A stretch of DNA of 64,000 nucleotides from Riptortus pedestris (Eukaryota > Arthropoda > Insecta > Hemiptera > Alydidae): assembly GCA_019009955.1 (NCBI GenBank), contig CM032233.1:117123501-117187500 (forward strand), written 5' to 3'. Shown in pieces: positions 21,791 through 32,889 of the stretch. Both the position numbers and the translations under genes were made by a program. The notes under the pieces are model-generated. The model ran no database searches. It was not told the origin of the DNA and worked only from the letters and a program-made list of their open reading frames with translations. The number at the start of each line of letters is the position of its first letter. Position 1 is the first letter of the stretch.

Positions 21791-24364
21791 TTCAACACTA
21801 CTATACAGAACGCAATTTCGGAGCTCAAATAAATACGTATGTCGATTCAACAGCCATAAAGATCTTAGAATTCATCAAGACTTGCAATTACCAATAGAGA
21901 CAATAATAATAATCTATAAATATTTATGATTAGTGCTTAATGAGTATTGCAAAGGTTGAATATTGGCTCCTCGGGTCTATGGAGGTATTTATTTAATCGT
22001 GCTTCCTGAAAGGCGTTCGAGGTAAAACGGACCATGTAAAACAGCTTTGAGAATAAAATATAGGTGAACAAAACATTCTTTAATTATGTTTTTTTTTTTT
22101 TCATTCGTGTACAACGGAAAGCATGAAATTAGAGAAGCACCAATAAATCAAATTGTAATCGTGTACAGACGACTAAAATAACAATAAGCTCGTTATAAAA
22201 TGCAATCATCATTATATTTTTTTTTGTTACTCGTATGACCATTGGTATCATGACACTGGGGCGCACCGGACATTCCCATTCATCATTAAGATATGATTTT
22301 CAAGTCATTTAGAATTTAAGTTATGCTATAGCAATACCATCGGTTAAATTAGAACAATTTAATATATTTGTTTATGCGTTGCTTCTTAAAGGTAAATCAG
22401 TGAAATATTCAGTCAAACAGTAATCCGTATTATATCTGACGCACTGAAACTAACACTAAATCAGGAGCTATACAACCCGAAATAATGATTTCCAAAACTA
22501 AAGCGTTAACGCCAATAGCACATGTAGTAGGAGAATGAATAAAGTCAATTATTTTAAATATATAACAATATTTCAAAAATAGCATTGGCGAACGCATTGC
22601 TAAGATATAAGTAAGTTAAAAAAGAAAATATTCATAAAACAATGCGAATAGAAATACTAATTCTTTAAATGTAATGTGATAATGGTACAGACCAACAAAA
22701 ATATAAAATAATAATAATAAAAAGAAATAAAGCTGCTGTTTAGAGGGGAAAATAGGAGTGTCATTAAGGTGTACAGGAGAGAATTTAGATGAGAAATGAA
22801 ATTCAAATTACAATGACCTATATTTACAGAGTCACCGTATCACTTTATAGAACCCTCCAAATTAACATCAAGTATGTTAGAGCACTCATCATTATGCTCT
22901 ACGGCGAATGGACTTCGTTGCTTAAATAAAACCTTATTGTCGGTTTAAAAAATAGTATTGTGGACAATTTGTCCCCTATTTACTTCCTTGTAAAAGAATT
23001 AAAATCGCGATAATTTTCGGTTTACAGATATAAATGGAATTTCAAGGTTTAACCCTCCATTAACCCATTTAACTAGTTTCACCGTGATGAATGTACGTAT
23101 CTCGCACAGCTCAAAAACAGCAAGTCTTGAAATGTTGACATTTCATAATTGGGATTGTTGTTGCGCCTAGTCGTGTTCCTCTCCATTTGATCGGAATTGA
23201 CTAAGAGGGAGTGAAAGTTTACGGAAGGGCTAAAATGAAACAAAAATGAATTTTCTCCGCACGCAGATAAAAACAACTGTATCCGATCATTTTCATTTAT
23301 CACAAAAATATCTACTATACTTTGTTTTCTATGAAATTTTTCTATCCGATCTTTTGTAACAGGCATATCGTGTACTACTTCTCATTGAAATCATTTTATA
23401 TAACATTTAAATAAAATGCAACGAAAAATATTGTTAATTAATTCAGGCGGAGTACAAGAAAGTCATGTGGTCCCCTCATCTGATTTTCCATTCAAAAATA
23501 ACTGCTGGATCACATTTTATTTATATTCGTATCCTCCTGTATGAATTGGGTACAGATAAGATAATAATAAGCTGGAAAGCATAAAAAATTAATATATTAA
23601 TTTTCGCTTTATCATTAGGAATTATAGAAAGCACATGTTTTTTTTTTGTTTCTTTTTGTGGTCAGTACCACATAAAATAGTTTTTTTTTCCCCGTGAATA
23701 TTATACGGTAATTTATCGTTAGGTAAGTAAGATAGAGAAAATTATATTTCAAACTAAAGGTGGTATTTAATGTTCTCATTATTTTTAGGAATATTGCTAT
23801 ATAAAGCAAATATATATATGAAAATCAATGTTGAAAAGATGAGTCTCATTTCATTTTGGCAATATTATTTTGAAAATAATGTAAGTAATAATATTGTTAA
23901 TTTTTTGGAAATTATTAAAAGTAAAATCCGAGGTAAAATTAAACAACAAAATCAAAAAAAATAGTGAACAAGAAAGATGGGAACTTCGACAATTTTATCG
24001 TTAAATAACAAATATTGAATAATTCATGTTCTGGGCAAACATTAAAAAAAAAAAAAAAGAAATGAGTCCACTCTTACCATGTGCCACGAAAATGGACGTG
24101 CTGGATAAGAGTGTTATTGTCTTGTAAGGAATGAAGAATATTTGAATTACACAGCACCGATAAAATATACAGTTTTTCAAAGAGATGGATATTACGTTAT
24201 CTACGAGATTCTTTATATAATAATTCTACGCCCCAATCATAGCAACGGAGATATAAGATAGAAATAAAATTGTAAATTATATCCCATTTTTAAATTCCTA
24301 CTCCTCCTGGTAAAATTACGGTCATTCATGTAATTTGAATGAAACGTAAAGGAAGTTCCTTAGC
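21791..24364. other. No supported gene
   Basis: Mostly unique DNA. The longest natural-looking open stretch is on minus at 23079-23366 (95 codons, MPVTKDRIEKFHRKQSIVDI at the start). It has no motif I recognise and no good start context. Homopolymer runs are frequent. Confidence 0.35.
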
Positions 24365-25155
24365 GATAAAATTCCATCGCGCAAGGGCTGAGTAAACTAA
24401 GCAGATTTCTTAAGTTCAGGAATGACACACAAGTATCATCTCACAAGATATTCTCTATTTCTAAGTCGAAATCCGATGAGTATTAGTTTACTAGGCTGGA
24501 AATAAGAATGTACTAATAACTAGCTTATTATCAGAATTACGAGAATATGTATACATCACCAATTGTAGAGCATCAATAGTTTTACAAAATGAGTTCTATA
24601 ACATTTTTTGAACAGACTCATAATAACGAAGATATTGAATTATCGAATTCTTCCACCCCCCTCCTTCTATAAACCCGGTCCCCCTATTCCACGTCCTATT
24701 TCAGCCATTAACTAATATGATCTTAGTATATATAAACCGTTAACTAATATGGTCTTAATATATATATAAGTCATTATTAACTAATTCTTGTTGAATAAAA
24801 AAGTTTCATACCTAGTACGGTATAAATACATGAAATATTATTGGGCCAAGACCGAAAACTCGTAATTGATGGCATCATCGCTCTCCTTTTTTGCATGTAC
24901 ATCATATAATCAAGTCCCGTTGAAAGCAATATTTCTTATTTAAGCTTGAAATAATAGACGTCATGATATATTGATGTAATGTTAACGTGCGTTTACTAAA
25001 AGTGGGGGTTTACTTAAGGCAGAAAATTTAAAAAAAAAAAAGTCAAATATCTTGCTTAATATTCGAAATAGAGTATACAAAAACATTTATAAACAATTAA
25101 ATTTTCAATTAGATTTGTTTTATAGATTATTTTGATCCGACTCATAATAGCGGTT
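24365..25155 (-). mobile_element. Diverged family H fragments
   Basis: A hairpin end at 24366-24410 (CATCGCGCAAGGGCTGAGTA, then GCAGATTTCTT) leads into a diverged subfamily body ('caccaattgtagagcatcaa', 'cataataacgaagatattga'). A second minus-oriented fragment follows at about 24900-25155 ('agtgggggtttacttaaggc', 'gatccgactcataatagcgg'). The mariner at 25179 lies just beyond. Confidence 0.55.
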
Positions 25156-25178
25156 GGAAGGGAGTTAACTGAATATAA

Positions 25179-25977
25179 GGGCGTATTGAAAAGTAAGGTC
25201 TCCTATTTTTTTTTCATAGAAAATTTAATTTATTTACAACTTTGGTTACATCGTTGGAAGGGTTGAATATTTACCTATTTTTCTACATATTCGCCTTGAC
25301 GACCAATAACTTTTTGCATTCTGTTTACCAGCTTTTTAATGCCGGTGCCCTACCACTCTCCCGCCGCGTCACGAAGCCAACTGGCGACTGCATTTCAAGA
25401 CGGAGAAGTCAGCGGGAAAGGTTATGGCCACCGTTTTCTGGGACCGGAACGGGGTTCTGTTGGTTGATTTCATGCCAAAAGGAACAAGAATCAACTCAGA
25501 AAGCTACTGCGAGACTCTCAAGAAACTTCGGCGAGCCATTCAAAACAAAAGAAGGGGTAGGCTCACCAAAGGAGTGTGTTTGCTTCATGACAATGCGCGT
25601 CCACATGTGTCACATCAAACGACCACCCTACTCAATGGATTCGGCTGGGATATCATCGACCACCCTCCTTACAGCACGGACCTTGCCCCCAGCGACTACC
25701 ACTTGTTTCCGGCTCTCAAGAAACACCTTGGGGGACAGAAATTCAAGTCTGATGAGGAAGTTCAAGAAGCAGTCGTCAGTTGGCTACGCGGCAGGAGAGT
25801 GGTACGGCACCGGCATTAAAAAGCTGGTAAACAGAATGCAAAAAGTTATTGATCGTAAAGGCGAATATGTAGAAAAATAGGTAAATATTCAACCCTTCCA
25901 ACGATGTAACCAAAGTTGTAAATAAATTAAATTTTCTATGAAAAAAAAAATAGGAGACCTTACTTTTCAATACGCCC
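25179..25977 (+). mobile_element. Mariner element with rearranged left half
   Basis: 799-bp element with matching outer ends GGGCGTATTGAAAAGTAAGG and a TA on each side (one extra A on the left). The inverted arms are exceptionally long: left 25179-25391 and right 25769-25977, ~210 bp, almost identical apart from a 5-bp insertion in the left arm (CACGA, about 25369) and poly-T/poly-A length. Mariner ends are normally ~30 bp. Here the left arm is an inverted copy of the right arm, including the last ~40 codons of the transposase. The 5' end and N-terminal coding half of the element are therefore gone and replaced by the mirror image of its own 3' end. Confidence 0.85.
25392..25880 (+). pseudogene. 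Mariner (DD34D) transposase C-terminal half, frameshifted
   Basis: Open from the arm junction: FKTEKSAGKVMATVFWDRNG, then VLLVDFMPKGTRI. It includes the second catalytic aspartate in LLHDNARPHV and the third in HPPYSTDLAPSDYHLFPALK. Exactly 34 residues lie between the two aspartates, the mariner DD34D signature. At about 25790 the frame shifts by one base: WLRG continues in another frame as AGEWYGTGIKKLVNRMQKVI then DRKGEYVEK and stops at 25880. The DNA-binding N-terminus and the first catalytic aspartate are missing. Product: inactive transposase remnant. The continuous frame from 25242 reads the mirror-image left arm in antisense and is not a real N-terminus. Confidence 0.93.
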
Positions 25978-26504
25978 TAGTATCAATTAATTCGTCCTCA
26001 GATTCTATTGCTTTCTAACACATTTCTACCTATTAAGCATTCTATGTGCTATCCAGTTTTTTATGTCTTATATTTTGAGTCATTCATATTGAAAGTGTAA
26101 TGTTCTATGAATATTGCTATATACGTTTTTTTTCAATATCTTATTATTAACCAACATTTTTCAGGAAAAGGATATTTTTTTCATTTCTTGAATTTTTATA
26201 CTTTTTGTTTCTAGGGCGTTTATTTAATATTAATAAATAAATAAAATGTTTTGTTTTTTTAATTATTGGCATTTAGTTTTTAACATGTTCCATATATTTA
26301 AAGAAAATTCAAATGTTTTCTGTTAAAATATAACGGATATAAGAAAATATTTAATATTATACAATAAATATATTATTATGATTGGAAGACGTAATTGTAT
26401 AAAAATTATGAATTAAACCCGCATATTTTGATAATATTTTTAAACGGTTTTATTTAGCTTTATCCGTTTATTTAAAATTATTTTTTTTATTTACGTCCAC
26501 TTTA
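25978..26504. other. No supported gene
   Basis: Very AT-rich DNA with no repeat or exon recognised. Confidence 0.4.
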
Positions 26505-26700
26505 TGCTACTAAGGCTAATTGGGACGGGAAATCTACTGGTTACCACCCTTTTCTAGCCAGGGTGGGACTAATGATTTTAATTAATGTGTCCCTCACTTA
26601 ATAAATTCCTAATGCCCAGGCGGAAATCGAACTCGCCACTCTAGGTTTACCATATGATATTAAGACCAACGCCTTAACTCACATGGCTAACCTGAGCCCC
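26505..26700 (-). repeat. tRNA-Leu-derived SINE, copy 1
   Basis: On minus the element starts as a class II tRNA: GGTTAGCCATGTGAGTTAAG (A box region), GCGTTGGTCTTAATATC (anticodon-arm-like, with TTAA as in tRNA-Leu-UAA), a long variable arm and B box GAGTTCGATTTCC. It is followed by the SINE body ('accctggctagaaaagggtg' on minus). The A-to-B box layout and sequence match tRNA-Leu closely. The mutated B box and fused body exclude a working tRNA. Copy 2 lies 500 bp away in the same orientation. Confidence 0.85.
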
Positions 26701-26740
26701 CATAAAATTTTAAAAAAAGTAATGTAGCAAAACTACTCAC

Positions 26741-26927
26741 TGTGAAATTTGAAGAGGGCCATATATACATTGATCGGAGTATATATAAGAAATACTTTCT
26801 TCTTAGAGGTGATCTGCAACTCATGAGGCAATAATACGAGGCAATTATTTCTCATATCATTGATAATCTTCTTGAATAGACGAAAAATGTTACTTAAATC
26901 AGGCATTCCAGTATCCACTAAACCTCC
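26741..26927 (-). CDS. Candidate internal exon of an unknown gene
   Basis: On minus, a T-rich tract ending TTATTATTTCAG precedes the segment and a strong donor GTGAGT follows it (ACA|GTGAGT, exon end 26741). The 187-nt segment is fully open in one frame: GGLVDTGMPDLSNIFRLFKK, IINDMRNNCLVLLPHELQIT, SKKKVFLIYTPINVYMALFK, FH. Composition is that of a normal globular protein and nothing repetitive matches it elsewhere in the window. If the donor is not used the frame closes six codons later at a TAG (26733-26735). I do not recognise the family. It is flanked by two SINEs in the same orientation, a common intronic setting. Confidence 0.5.
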
Positions 26928-27014
26928 CTGAAATAATAAAAAAAATATTTACTAATTAAATCTGCAACATTTAATTTATTCTATTATTAATAAAACTGTA
27001 AGATTATTATTATT

Positions 27015-27225
27015 GATTAACGTCCACCTTTCGCAACTAAGGCTAATTGGGACAGGTTATCCACAGGTTACCACCCTTTTCTAGCCAGGGTGGGACTTAG
27101 GATTTTATTTAATGAGTTCGTCTCTAAATAAATTCCTATTGCCCAGGTGGGAATCGAACTCGCCACTCTAGTTTTCCCATGTGAGATTAAGGCAACGCAT
27201 TAACTCACATGGCTAACCTGAACCC
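27015..27225 (-). repeat. tRNA-Leu-derived SINE, copy 2
   Basis: Same family and orientation as copy 1. On minus: GGTTAGCCATGTGAGTTAAT, GCGTTGCCTTAATCTC, variable arm, B box GAGTTCGATTCCCACC, then the body ending near 'ggtggacgttaatc'. The better B box makes it the best-preserved of the three copies in the window. Confidence 0.87.
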
Positions 27226-27653
27226 CAAGATTATTATTAGTAACAACTCTGTGCATCCTATTGCATAAATGCCATTTTATTTATTGGAAAATAATTATAA
27301 ATCTGATACTAAACTAAGTTTGAATACACACTCTTTAAGAAATTACAAATCACACACACATACATTATGTCATCCTGCTGAGCTCCTATAAATATTATAA
27401 TATCTGGATTTGTGTAATTTCTCAAAATGTTAAACCAGTTTAAACAATTACAAAGTTTCTTGACAAAATAAATTAGCAAGAGCTTAAGAAAATCCTAAAT
27501 ACAAGATCACCAAAAACTTAATCGGATTTATTTTACCTTTTCTATCGGCGTAGCTTTAATACAAGATTACTTTACAATATGAAAGGCTTATATTATATTG
27601 TATTATTCAATATAAGACTCAATTAATTAATTTTAATTTATTACATGAACTTA

Positions 27654-27821
27654 ATGTTCTAACTCGTAAAGCGTTACATTTGTCGAGTAAAATACGTTGG
27701 GATTTTTAACTCCATCTTGTCTAACGATTTTACATGTAGCTTTGCCAGGTTTTCTGAGAGTAAGTTTTAATTGGTACTCAAATGCCCTTATGAAAACATA
27801 ATAATTCTTTCCATTAGTGAG
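27654..27821 (-). CDS. Candidate terminal exon of an unknown gene
   Basis: Minus-strand stretch open for 56 codons up to a TAA at 27651-27653: LTNGKNYYVFIRAFEYQLKL, TLRKPGKATCKIVRQDGVKN, PNVFYSTNVTLYELEH. An AATAAA lies ~12 bases after the stop, as in a 3' UTR. The residues look like a natural beta-rich protein end, and the NYYVFIRAFE stretch recalls the F-strand of a fibronectin III domain, though that is only an impression. The 5' border is unclear: ACTCACTAATGGAAAG and GTTTTCATAAG are possible acceptors. There is no ATG near the beginning. It may be the last exon of a minus-strand gene entering from the right, or an old pseudogene. Confidence 0.42.
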
Positions 27822-28335
27822 TTATTCATTTATAAATCAGTACACCAAATTCAGATATAACTCCATTATACAATTTTAATTAATAACAAGGTCAAACCTC
27901 AGTAAAGGATCCCATCCTGATCAGCCCTGTTTTCTGTGGTGTCCTTAGAAAACGTGACAAGGTGTTTGAAAAATTGCCTAGTTTTCTTGATTGTAACTTA
28001 GAACATCAGTGGTTAACATCGCACCTGAACATTAAGTGGTCTGAATGAGACAATTAAAATTTTTACATTAGATGATTTTTGAATTATTTTGAACTAATAA
28101 CTCAGTTTGGAAATAACTCAAAGTTATCTTAAATAATTGAATAACTACTGAATAATATATCTAATAACACATCTATCAAAAAGAAAAATCATATGCTCAT
28201 TTAACAATGAACAAATTATAGTGTATAAAAAAAAAATTCACAGATGATACAACTCTATGAAAATATGTTTTTATTATTAATTCTGTGTATTTTTAAAACT
28301 TCATGCACCAATGTATAATTCTTTATTCTACGCCT
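27822..28335. other. No supported gene
   Basis: AT-rich unique DNA; would be an intron or flank of the candidate exon at 27654-27821. Confidence 0.3.
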
Positions 28336-28344
28336 CTGTTTTAA

Positions 28345-30142
28345 AAGTCCGTCAAACAGGGGCTACGTAAAATAAGCAGATTTCCCACTTGAAGTTTTAC
28401 AATAGATAATCTACATAAGTAAGACTTAGCACCAACGTTAATAAATATAAACGGTAATGAGAAATCGTTCAATTAATTTTAATAGACTCACAACGGAAAG
28501 CGTCTGAATTGTAAACCTTGTAGCAGTGAATAGATAGCTAGAGCGGAAAGAATAACCATTAATGAAATATATGGTTTCATCCAAAACGTTTCTCGTTTTA
28601 TTAGTGCTCATATCTGGTTCTGGCACGTGCATTTTGTAACCATACCCGCTTCCGTGAGCAAACAGGAAAAAAACGAATATAAAGTCTTGAGCACAATAAA
28701 AAAAAAGTCCGTCAGGCAGGGGCGTCTTAAACTTAGCAGATTTCCCACGCGAAGGTTTACAATAGATAAATATACATACAGGTAACACTACCGTGAATGT
28801 TAAGTGAATAAATATAAACGGTAATGAGAAATCATTCAGTCAATTTACAATACAAGTAATCTCTACAACGGAAAATGGCTGAATTGTAAAGAAACAGGCC
28901 AGCCAACCTTGTAGCAGTGAATAGATAGCTAGAGCGGAAAGAATAACCATTAATGAAATATATCTGAATATAACATATTAATTTAATTGAAAACAATTTA
29001 CTAGAGCTATTGCTGTAATTTGTAATGAATCAGAATCAGTTTTATCTCAATCACTCAAATTTTAGTAATCCAAGAACAAAAGAAGGGGGGGAGGTCAACA
29101 GAATGTATTTGTTTCTATCTCGTATAATAAAAGTTTGTTGAAAACAATATTTGATATTTAACCTTGTAATGAAGTGGTTCATAATATGACAGCTTATTAC
29201 TGATATGATACAATTAGGAATGGGGTTTTACTGAAAGCGGAAACCTATAAAATCCAAATATCTCGGTTAATACTCATTATACGAAAAATATATATAGAAC
29301 AATAATACATTATTTCAATCCGACGTATAGTAACGGAGATATTTCGATTTTTCGAAAATCCTCTCCTCTAAACCTCCCCCTTGTCCGATTTCAGCCGCTA
29401 ACGAAGTTGATCTTTCTTTTTACATAAAACGACTAAATATCGAGTTTCGAGTAACGATTAAACATAAGTAAGACTTAGCACCAACGTTAATAAATATAAA
29501 CGGTAATGAGAAATCGTTCAATTAATTTTAATAGACTCCCAACGGAAAGCGTCTGAATTGTAAACAAACAGGCCTGCCAACAGCTCAAGCTGAACAGATA
29601 GATACAAATAATCTTCACCGGAAAGAAAACAATTACTGAAATGTATCTGAATATAACATATTAATTTTATTGACTACTAATTACATTTTGTAGTACTATA
29701 TTTTATAACGAATGAGAATAATTTTTATCTCAATGACTCAAATTTTACTAGTCCAAGAACAAAAGATCAACAGAACGTATTTGTATATATCTCACAAAGT
29801 AGAAGTTCAATGAAAACCATTTTTGGTATTTAAGCTTCGAGTAAAGTCGTGTATTATATAACAGAGTATTGTTTATGTGACATGAGTAGGAATACGGGTT
29901 TGCTCCAGGCCGAAAACTAAAAAATGCAAATATCTCGGTTAACATTCAAGATAGAGAATAAACGTAAATAACAACATTTATAGTACATTTCATTTGCAAT
30001 AATATTGGTTCTGTGCAATGTTAGCAGATTTCCCCTAAGGGAAATCAGCTATTGAGGTCGTACTCAAGACGCGATTTTCGAAAAATTTCTTCAAATGTCC
30101 ATCGATCCTACCCAGGAGATGACGAAAATGAGGTCAGTTCAA

Positions 30143-30206
<64 letters not shown>

Positions 30207-30893
30207 CTGTTAACACTCTAGCGGTCGCAATTTTTGTTTAATCGTCACCAAACTTGGTATTTAATCGTTTTATGTAAAAAGGAAGATCAAGTTCGTTAAC
30301 GGCTGAAATCGGACCAGGGGGATGGGGGGTTTACATGGGGGATAATCAAAAATTCAAAATATCTCCGTTATTATGCTTCGGATCGAAATATTGTATAGAA
30401 CCAATCTTATTGCAAATTAAATTTACTATAAATATTGTTATATGCATTTATTCTCTATCTTGAATATTAACCGAGATATTTGCATTTGTAATCTGCGTGT
30501 GGTTACCAGTAGGCTATGTTCGGACTTTCCGCCGAGAGCTCTGGCGGCCGTTTCCATAACTATTCGTCCCTCGTGAATAGGTTTAGAGGTTAGGTTAACT
30601 GTTTTTTGGGGCTAGAAACTACTGGGTTATTACACCCTAAATAATGTTTTAGGTTTAGAGGTTTCTTACTACTACAGTTGTTATTCGGCAGATTTCTCTA
30701 TTGTAAAACTTCACGTGGGAAATCTGCTTAGTTTACGCAGCCCCTGCGTGACGGACTTTTTTGATCTAACGTATAATAACTGAGATATTTAAAATTTTTG
30801 ACAACCCTCCCTCTAAATCCCCCCTCCCACTGGACCAATTTCATCCATTAAAGAAATTGATCATTCACGCCCCTGCATGAAGGTCTTTTCAAT
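28345..30893. mobile_element. Nested and duplicated family H cluster
   Basis: Minus-oriented copy X begins with its hairpin end at 28345-28390. A 103-bp stretch of X ('cataagtaagacttagcacc' to 'attgtaaac') occurs at 28412-28514 and again at 29462-29565. Between the repeats lies a second minus copy Y (28705-29461) preceded by ~130 bp of non-H sequence (28575-28704). X then resumes at 29462, is interrupted by a complete plus copy (30023-30758), and continues at 30759-30868 in register ('gatctaacgtataataactg'). A degenerate plus hairpin end follows at 30869-30893. Order of events: X, then internal duplication or insertion with Y, then the plus copy. Confidence 0.7.
30023..30758 (+). mobile_element. 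Family H element, complete, nested in another H copy
   Basis: Good reference copy. Palindromic end AGCAGATTTCCC-CTAA-GGGAAATCAGCT at 30023-30050, conserved block with 'gtccatcgatcctacccagg', ~55-bp (TA)n tract (30146-30202), 'gtctgttaacactctagcgg', G-rich run, then the short-subfamily 'gagctctggcggccgtttcc'. The inverted GGGAAATCTGCT follows at about 30718, with the hairpin ACGCAGCCCCTGCGT and GACGGAC-Tn at 30736-30758. It sits inside minus copy X. The host consensus 'acaatttttcgatcc' is split within its T run and nothing else is duplicated, giving a T|T insertion without target duplication. Confidence 0.82.
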
Positions 30894-31709
30894 ATATCCG
30901 AGGTAGTATCGAAAAATATGAGAAAACGTTATTGGAACGGTATTATTAGTCTAGATTTCTGATTTTCATTGGGGGGAAATACTAAATTGACTGATTAAAG
31001 AAACTGACCAACAAAAAAAAGCTTCAATATGATATTTTTTTAAAAAATTACAAAACTTTTTACCAAACTAAATGTTATGACTAATTGCATGTGTTAAGTA
31101 TAAAGGACATTCTAGTAAGAAGGGCTCATGATGAGAGGGGTAAGGTGGCAGTAAACATGTTAATTCAATGCAGACATTTACTGCCCAATAATATCTGACC
31201 TAGCTGTTAACTCCAAGTCACTAATAGAACATGTAGAAGCCATTTTGCTAATGTAATGCCGGTAATACAAATTCATCAATGGTATTATATACATACATAT
31301 GGTGTAATGACTTATTCATTTGTTCTAATCATATGCAATTGTTACGTTGTAATGGTATGCCATCAGTAATTGCGATAGATGGGTCAACGTCTAATTGAAT
31401 TAAAAAAAGAAAATATTTAAAGGTGTGAGGAAACTGATTGTTGGTAAATCGCAGTCGGAAAAAACATCTCATCTCAAAAAAAAAACATTTTTTCACGGCA
31501 AACTCACTACATGCTCAACTGTGTATCGCGTCAGTGGAGTTAAGTAGTCATAAGCTCCGTAAAAGCTCTAAGACAAAAGACCACTAAAACATAAAAGACA
31601 AGAAAAATTTAAATTCCCAAATTCATACTGACAAATCACATTGAATATAGCTTTTATGTAATTTTATTGAACTACTCGACAGTTATTTTCGTTTATATAT
31701 TTTCGGGAT

Positions 31710-31711
<2 letters not shown>
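30894..31711. other. No supported gene
   Basis: Unique AT-rich DNA; no repeat family or exon recognised. Confidence 0.35.
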
Positions 31712-31796
<85 letters not shown>

Positions 31797-32558
31797 GTAA
31801 AACCCCGAAGTGTGGTGAATGTCAGGACTTACCGATAAAACCTAGGATTTACCAAGAGCACTGGTTAAAGTCCGAAATCTAGACGAAATTCGAGCTTTTA
31901 CCCCATAGCAGTTGGTCAATCCCCGGATTTACCGTCTGGCTTGGTAAATGCCAGAAAAACATTAAATTAATGTGAGATTTCATACTTTTACCAATGCTGT
32001 TTGGTAAATGTGTGGATTTGCCAAGGCTCATTGGTAAATATCCAGTGAATAGGAGACAGGGATACTCCCCCCCACCTCATTTTCATGTCTCCTGATGAAG
32101 TGTCCGACGAAGAGAGAGCCTTCGCACCGCAGTTCGTCAACAGTCATTGGCTGGTGGCCAGGGTTTCAAAAAATGCAGCTGCTTAAAAAAATGTTCGAAT
32201 AAGAAAAGTTTGTGCAAATTAGCTAATATGGAGTGCAATTCAAAGTGCCACAATTCTCTCCTATGAAATAACAAATAATAATAAAACTTACTCTAAAATT
32301 TTCATTTCAAATTACCTTTATTCAACTTTTACCGGCAGACGCTGGGAAATGTTAGGATTTACCAAAATCTGTTGGTAAAAGTCCGAAAGACGCATCCTGA
32401 TTGAGATAATTCCAGCTTTTACCGAGCCTCTTGGGAAATCCTAAGATTTACTGGCTAAAGTCCGATTTGAAAGACAAAATCGGGCACTTACCAACTCTTC
32501 TGTTAATTACTAAGATTTACCGGTAAATCTTAGGATTTACCACACTCCGGGGTTTTAC

Positions 32559-32651
<93 letters not shown>
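31712..32651. repeat. Foldback-like array of ~30-bp palindromes between mirrored microsatellites
   Basis: The left border is (TA)n then (TG)n followed by GTTACTGTAAAACCCCG (31791 on). The right border is the mirror image, CGGGGTTTTACAGTAAC then (CA)n then (TA)n. Between them about eleven imperfect palindromic units occur, each of the type GGATTTACCAA-x5-8-TTGGTAAA-x2-TCC (for example around 31836, 31929, 32001, 32353, 32497). They are grouped five or six to a side of a ~285-bp unrelated centre (about 32045-32330). It is not coding. The design is that of a foldback or hairpin-rich MITE whose inverted ends include the microsatellites. Confidence 0.7.
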
Positions 32652-32654
<3 letters not shown>

Positions 32655-32836
32655 AGGAGCGTTCGCTGCGAGGCAATATTGCTTATCAAGAAACAATGAA
32701 AATGACCAAAATAAAAAATGAAAACAGTAAAAAAAAAAATTAAACAATACAATCAGAACAGAACAAACTAAGAACCCAACTATAAAATAAAACGCAACCA
32801 AAGAGACAAAAAATAAACAAAACAAAAATGAAACAT

Positions 32837-32889
<53 letters not shown>

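Noticed and set aside
25242..25880. 212-codon frame as an intact transposase
   Set aside because: Its N-terminal third reads the mirror-image left arm in antisense and its middle is out of frame with the true DD34D coding; only the last ~40 codons are genuine.
26505..27225. Functional tRNA-Leu genes
   Set aside because: tRNA-like parts are fused to a shared SINE body and have mismatched stems and altered A/B boxes.
28438..28788. 116-codon frame, and the similar 87-codon frame at 33538-33801
   Set aside because: They match each other only because both read the same duplicated family H block; the last codons lie in the H 3' hairpin region.
31836..32530. CRISPR-like array (repeats of ~30 bp with variable centres)
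   Set aside because: The units are themselves palindromic with irregular spacing, lie in inverted groups on both sides of a core and sit in a eukaryotic repeat context; no cas genes.
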